In this document: positions 23,855-26,817 of the stretch, in pieces | Layout: each line of letters begins with the position of its first letter | Numbering within the stretch: the first letter of the stretch is position 1 | NCBI GenBank assembly: GCA_041749595.1 | Contig: JBGTBA010000142.1 | Span: forward strand, 1-26,817 | DNA: 26,817 nt | Source of the DNA: Aurantibrevibacter sp041749595 | Lineage (GTDB): Bacteria > Bacteroidota > Bacteroidia > Flavobacteriales > Flavobacteriaceae | Direction: 5' to 3' | Translations under genes and position numbers: made by a program | The notes under the pieces: generated by a model | The model's database searches: none | What the model saw: the letters and a program-made list of their open reading frames with translations, nothing else | What the model was told of the DNA's origin: nothing

Positions 23855-23882
23855 GTTGACGGTTGTCCGTTGATGGCTGATT
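23855..23882 (+). repeat. Half heptad element (four GTTGNNN units)
   Basis: Four heptads with NNN = ACG, TCC, ATG, ATT, the last reading GCTG instead of GTTG, start 7 bases after the GIN gene stop. No inverted partner is visible in the following 100 bases. It is the third place in the window with this 4 x 7 bp pattern. Confidence 0.55.
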
Positions 23883-23936
23883 TTGAATTTTGGTTTGAAT
23901 TTGCACTTATATGGATCATTTTTAGTCTAAATTATT

Positions 23937-25013
23937 TTGAAACCGGTATCGTCCTACATAAAAAATATTCTTGTTTCCCTAAAAATTTTGGGTCAGGATC
24001 CGGAATTGAAAGGATTGGCCAAAGCCGATGCTTTACTGTCTGCCCTTATACAGCAAAACAAAATCCCCGGATTGGCAATTACGGTACTTAAAAACAAAGA
24101 AGTGTTTTTTCAAAAGGGATATGGGTATGCCAACATCAAAAAAAAAATCCCTGTAGATCCCAAGAAAACAATTTTCAGGATTGCAAGTGTTTCCAAGCCC
24201 ATTACGGCCACCGCTTTGGCTAAAATGGCACAAGACGGACAAATAGACCTGAACACGTCATTTTATGATTATGTCCCATATTATCCAAAGAAAAAATTCG
24301 ATTTTACCCTTCGGCAGTTGGCCAGTCATATGGCGGGTATCCGTGGCTATAGGGGTAAGGAATACGCTTTAAATAGGCCTTTTTCCATAAAGGAAGGTAT
24401 TTCTGTTTTTATGGATGACGAACTTCTTTTTGAACCGGGAACCAATTATGCGTATAATAGTTACGACTGGGTATTAATTGCTTTGGCCATGCAGGAGGTC
24501 AGTGGATTACCTTTTGAAACCTATGTTCAGGAAAAGGTCCTGCAGCCGTTGGGCTTAAGCAAGACCTTTCCCGAAATAGCGGGAAAAACATACCCAAATT
24601 TGGCCATCTTTTACTCCAAAGATCTCCGGGGTTTTAGAAAGGCAATACCCGTAAACAATTTTTATAAATTGGCCGGAGGCGGTTATTTGTCCACTTCTCA
24701 AGAAATTGCCCAATTGGGGCAGGCCTATTTAGATGGTGCAGTTTTAGATAAAGCAGAGGCAAATCAATTCTTACGTTCAGAAACTATCAATGGAACGCCA
24801 ACGTATTACGGTCTGGGCTGGCAGGTAAGTCGGGATAAAAAAGGGCGGCCATTTTATGGCCATGTGGGCAACGGGGTAGGGGGCTACGCTGTTTTTTATG
24901 TGTATCCGGAAGAACAAATGGTTTTTTCCATACTGATGAACTGCACCAATCCGGGTTTGGAAAAGGAATTGGAAGAAGTAGTGGATGTTTTGATTGCTTC
25001 GAAAGCCTTATGA
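23937..25013 (+). CDS. LACTB-like serine hydrolase (class C beta-lactamase fold)
   Basis: A 358-residue member of the penicillin-binding/beta-lactamase class C superfamily. The SxxK motif is S84-V-S-K87, the Tyr motif is Y173 in YAYNSYDW, and HVGNGVGG is the third box. LASHMAGIRGY and VNNFYKLAGGGYLST closely resemble the LACTB branch, whose members act on peptides or esters rather than antibiotics; the substrate is unknown. The only start with a sensible length is TTG at 23937, with no ATG until residue 97. A short hydrophobic peptide in another frame lies just upstream (23873 on), so a lost signal peptide or frameshift is possible. Confidence 0.82.
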   Translation: MKPVSSYIKNILVSLKILGQDPELKGLAKADALLSALIQQNKIPGLAITVLKNKEVFFQKGYGYANIKKKIPVDPKKTIFRIASVSKPITATALAKMAQDGQIDLNTSFYDYVPYYPKKKFDFTLRQLASHMAGIRGYRGKEYALNRPFSIKEGISVFMDDELLFEPGTNYAYNSYDWVLIALAMQEVSGLPFETYVQEKVLQPLGLSKTFPEIAGKTYPNLAIFYSKDLRGFRKAIPVNNFYKLAGGGYLSTSQEIAQLGQAYLDGAVLDKAEANQFLRSETINGTPTYYGLGWQVSRDKKGRPFYGHVGNGVGGYAVFYVYPEEQMVFSILMNCTNPGLEKELEEVVDVLIASKAL

Positions 25014-25025
25014 ATAACGTATAAT

Positions 25026-25052
25026 CCCCATCCTTCGGAGGGGCTAGGGGAA
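25026..25052. repeat. Solo CTAGGGG-type repeat after the serine hydrolase
   Basis: CCCCATCCTTCGGAGGGG followed by CTAGGGG is a looser member of the repeat found at the DUF559 borders and before metF. It is followed by a perfect 12-bp palindrome GGAAGATCTTCC (25049-25060). The CCTTCGGAGG core can form a hairpin. Confidence 0.5.
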
Positions 25053-25070
25053 GATCTTCCTGCTTTGAGT

Positions 25071-25098
25071 CCCGAGTTCGGGTTGCAACTTCGCAACC
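25071..25098. repeat. Two adjoining small hairpins (REP-like)
   Basis: CCCG-AGTT-CGGG (25071-25082) is followed at once by GGTTGC-AACTTC-GCAACC (25081-25098); they share two bases. They lie between two convergent genes and may act as a transcription end or as an interspersed repeat. There is no T run. Confidence 0.4.
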
Positions 25099-25166
25099 TA
25101 TTGTTCGTTACCCAGAAATACCTTTCCAAAAGCTATCTGGTTTAAACAAATCCGGATCATCGGGTT

Positions 25167-25427
25167 TTACTTTCCGTAATGATAACGACAGGCTGCTATC
25201 AAGATTTCTTCATTTTCGTATTTATATACCAATCGATGTTCCGAGGTTACCCGCCTTGACCAATAACCTTGTAAATCCCCTTTTAAAACTTCGGGTTTTC
25301 CTATGCCATCAAAAGGTGTTCGCATACAACTTTTTATCAGTTCGTTGATCCGTTTTACAATCTTCTTATCGACTTTTTGCCAATACAAATAATCTTCCCA
25401 AGAGGAGGTTGACCAAGTTAATTTCAT
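25167..25427 (-). CDS. yoeB: YoeB-type mRNA interferase toxin
   Basis: An 86-residue toxin of the Txe/YoeB family, which cuts mRNA in the ribosomal A site. The key residues fall at the same numbers as in E. coli YoeB: Glu46 (GKPEVLK), Arg65 (SEHRLVY) and His83 with Tyr84 (CRYHYGK). Start ATG (25425-25427) directly abuts the antitoxin stop, so the two are translationally coupled. Confidence 0.95.
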   Translation of the reverse strand: MKLTWSTSSWEDYLYWQKVDKKIVKRINELIKSCMRTPFDGIGKPEVLKGDLQGYWSRRVTSEHRLVYKYENEEILIAACRYHYGK

Positions 25428-25676
25428 CTATTCCATTAAATCTTTTTGAACGCCTTTACCGGCTTCCAGTTCTTTAATAGAGTTCAATAAAATATCCCTG
25501 TTCTTTCCTGTTAACAGATATGTAGTTTCTTTTAATGAGTTGTATTCGTCCAATGATATCAATACGAGGTCTTTACCACTTTTGCGCTTGATAACGATAT
25601 CACTTACATCATTGACCACTTTATCGAACCAATGCTTTAGATTTGAACGAAAGTCTGTATAATTTACTGTTTCCAT
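25428..25676 (-). CDS. yefM: YefM/Axe-type antitoxin
   Basis: An 82-residue Phd/YefM antitoxin. The N-terminal dimer and DNA-binding part (TVNYTDFRSNLKHWFDKV, VIKRKSGKDLVLISLDEYNSLKETTYLL) is typical, followed by a flexible C-terminal half (SIKELEAGKG) that binds and neutralises YoeB. It comes first in the operon, as usual, and should repress its own promoter with the toxin as co-repressor. Confidence 0.95.
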   Translation of the reverse strand: METVNYTDFRSNLKHWFDKVVNDVSDIVIKRKSGKDLVLISLDEYNSLKETTYLLTGKNRDILLNSIKELEAGKGVQKDLME

Positions 25677-25680
25677 AAGG

Positions 25681-25713
25681 CAAAGATAATAAAAGTACTC
25701 AATTAAGTACTTT
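25681..25713 (-). promoter_or_regulatory. Toxin-antitoxin promoter and operator
   Basis: On the minus strand TATCTTTG (25681-25688) fits the -7 consensus and ends 4 nt before the antitoxin ATG. Just upstream, AAAGTACT (25692-25699) and AGTACTTT (25706-25713) form a perfect 8-bp inverted repeat with a 6-bp spacer. YefM-YoeB operators in other bacteria use paired TGTACA palindromes; AGTACT is a close variant. Confidence 0.55.
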
Positions 25714-25720
25714 AGATAAT

Positions 25721-25843
25721 TTAATTTAACGGATGTAACTGGTTTACGGTTTTGTGCAGACTTTCAAGATTGTCCTGTTTGTAACTTTCCGTTGAGCCGT
25801 TCTCATAGATATAGTTGCCCTCATAGTTCGTTGTTGTCAAAGA
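25721..25843 (-). pseudogene. Decayed coding remnant, possibly Rhs/YD-like
   Basis: An open frame on the minus strand ends at 25721 and reads TTTNYEGNYIYENGS near its beginning, which resembles the YAGNYIYENG pattern in Bacteroidota Rhs/YD proteins. The rest (ESYKQDNLESLHKTVNQ) is not recognised. It has no start codon of its own and abuts, in a different frame, the truncated DUF4007 gene. Treated as a fragment left by recombination; weak identification. Confidence 0.3.
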
Positions 25844-26312
25844 GCCTAGCAACCGTATTTTCATTGAAATTCAAATCGGGATTGCTCTCACCAATTCGCT
25901 TTACATAATTCACAAAGGTTTCCTTGTTAAAGAAGAGTTTCTCTTTTCTGAATTCATTAAAAATAATGGAGTAAATAGAGGCAAAACCATTTTTAACTAA
26001 TTGATAATGCAGAAGCCAAAGGCTTGCTTCATCTTCTAAAAATGGATCATAGCCTTGCTCATCATCAAATAATCGCTTGCCAAATTCAGAAGGGATGTCT
26101 TTGTTGTCAATAATATTGAAAGCTTTCAACCAAAAGCGTATGGATGAAACCATATTTTTTCCAACACCAAGTTGTATAACTGATTCATCGTTATTGAATT
26201 TTTTTCCGCTTTGAACATAATCAAAACCCTTTTTAAGCCAGAGCTGACGGCATTGAAAGGAGTCGTGACCGGAGAAGGTATATTTCAGTATTTCAGTATT
26301 TTCTTTGATCAT
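25821..26312 (-). pseudogene. Truncated DUF4007 family gene
   Basis: The 163-residue reading frame starts with the DUF4007 signature: FSGHDSFQCRQLWLKKGFDYV, IQLGVGKNMVSSIRFWLKAF, and DPFLEDEASLWLLHYQLVKNG. Family members are, as I recall, much longer (nearly 300 residues) and occur beside PAPS reductase-like and ATPase genes in DNA modification or defence loci. Here the frame stops after VARLFDNNEL where unrelated remnant sequence begins, so the C-terminal half is missing. No partner genes are in the window. It could still be expressed as a short protein. Confidence 0.7.
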
Positions 26313-26684
26313 CTTTTTTGTGAAGACTTCATTTTAGGATAATACAAAGTAATTAAATTATCGCCTCTAATCGAATGAAAATCCACTTTACTTATTAATC
26401 TGTTATTCAAGTGCGTTGCCAATTTGGCCATTTATCATTTGTCCGTGAACTAGTGTTGTATGTTAAGGGGCAAAAATCAATTAACGCAATGAGGGCAAGC
26501 AGTACTAAAACTAAAAAAAGGGTTGGCAAAGTGTGGAACGTTTTTCGTTGGTTTTACCTTGTTTATTTGTCTAGTTCACAAGTTGGTCAGTCATTTGGTT
26601 TGTTATTCTCTCACATGTTTATTTTTCTCCGTCATTGTCGTGGTACACTGTCTTTTTAGAATTGGAGGTAATAAAATAATATGA
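26313..26684. other. Non-coding A+T-rich stretch
   Basis: No recognisable gene. A plus-strand frame of 82 codons (26411-26659) has unlikely composition, no family resemblance and no promoter-like box, so it was not called. The part near 26640-26684 should contain the terminal inverted repeat of the transposon at 26685, but the other end is outside the window and the repeat could not be defined. Confidence 0.5.
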
Positions 26685-26817
26685 TTATCCGTATTTATAC
26701 CTAAATTCATTTTTGCTACTGACGGCCGCCACCAAAAGTCTTCCAAACAAAGCCTCGCCGAAGTGCCCACGATTAAATTTATAGCAAAATTCATCAAGGT
26801 ATGACTGCAGAAACTCG
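26685..26817 (-). mobile_element. C-terminal end of an IS1595/ISXO2-type transposase (partial)
   Basis: The minus-strand frame open at the window edge reads FLQSYLDEFCYKFNRGHFGEALFGRLL and ends at 26685. The YLDEFCYKFNR pattern is characteristic of the last part of ISXO2-like DDE transposases of the IS1595 family. Only 44 codons are visible, so completeness and copy number are unknown. Confidence 0.7.

Noticed and set aside
26411..26659. Plus-strand reading frame of 82 codons
   Set aside because: Odd composition, no recognised domain, no promoter-like box; it lies in decayed sequence next to an insertion sequence.

Overview
The window looks like a chromosomal segment from a member of the Flavobacteriaceae (Bacteroidota). 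The reasons are the moderate A+T content, promoter -7 boxes of the TAnnTTTG type, weak Shine-Dalgarno signals, a methionine synthase made as two proteins, a MetX-like/aspartokinase/homoserine dehydrogenase fusion, and SAM-II and SAM-I riboswitches side by side. The genus cannot be told from the sequence alone.

Left edge (1-1126): the tail of an unidentified plus-strand gene, a bidirectional terminator, a minus-strand deoxynucleoside kinase, and the metK leader with a SAM-II-like riboswitch. The core (1127-21864) is a nearly complete route from sulfate and aspartate to methionine and SAM, all on the plus strand. It holds metK; a SAM-I riboswitch; the MetX-like/AK/HSDH fusion; a PLP-dependent sulfhydrylase; an Rrf2 regulator; cysH, cysD and cysN; a sulfite reductase with a HEPN-like tail; two siroheme genes; a ferredoxin-NADP reductase; a second SAM-I riboswitch; the two halves of cobalamin-dependent methionine synthase; and metF. 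Sulfate is activated by CysDN, reduced by CysH and the siroheme enzyme, added to O-acetylhomoserine to give homocysteine, methylated by MetH with methyl-THF from MetF, and turned into SAM by MetK. An APS kinase (CysC) and a sulfate transporter are not in the window.

The right part (21865-26817) is accessory: a PagL-like outer-membrane lipid A deacylase candidate with a GIN-domain envelope protein, a LACTB-like serine hydrolase, a YefM-YoeB toxin-antitoxin pair, a truncated DUF4007 gene beside a decayed fragment, and the end of an IS1595-type transposase.

The most unusual content is a set of small interspersed elements. (a) A four-helix-bundle (S23/IVP-type) gene lies exactly between the two methionine synthase genes. 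It is bracketed by four GTTGNNN heptads on the left and four inverted heptads on the right, and these arms encode the new ends of both MetH proteins. A gene-less version of the same 4+4 structure sits between cysD and cysN and supplies the cysN start codon; a lone half lies at 23855. (b) A DUF559 nuclease domain, bounded by inverted CCCCTTTGGGG-type repeats, is inserted in frame in the linker before the B12 domain of MetH. Solo copies of that repeat lie before metF and after the serine hydrolase. (c) Two copies of a third element with GCGTTAGGG ends flank the met genes, one of them between the riboswitch and metH1. A shared palindrome, CCTAT-N7-ATAGG, before cysH and the sulfite reductase gene is a candidate operator for the Rrf2 protein.
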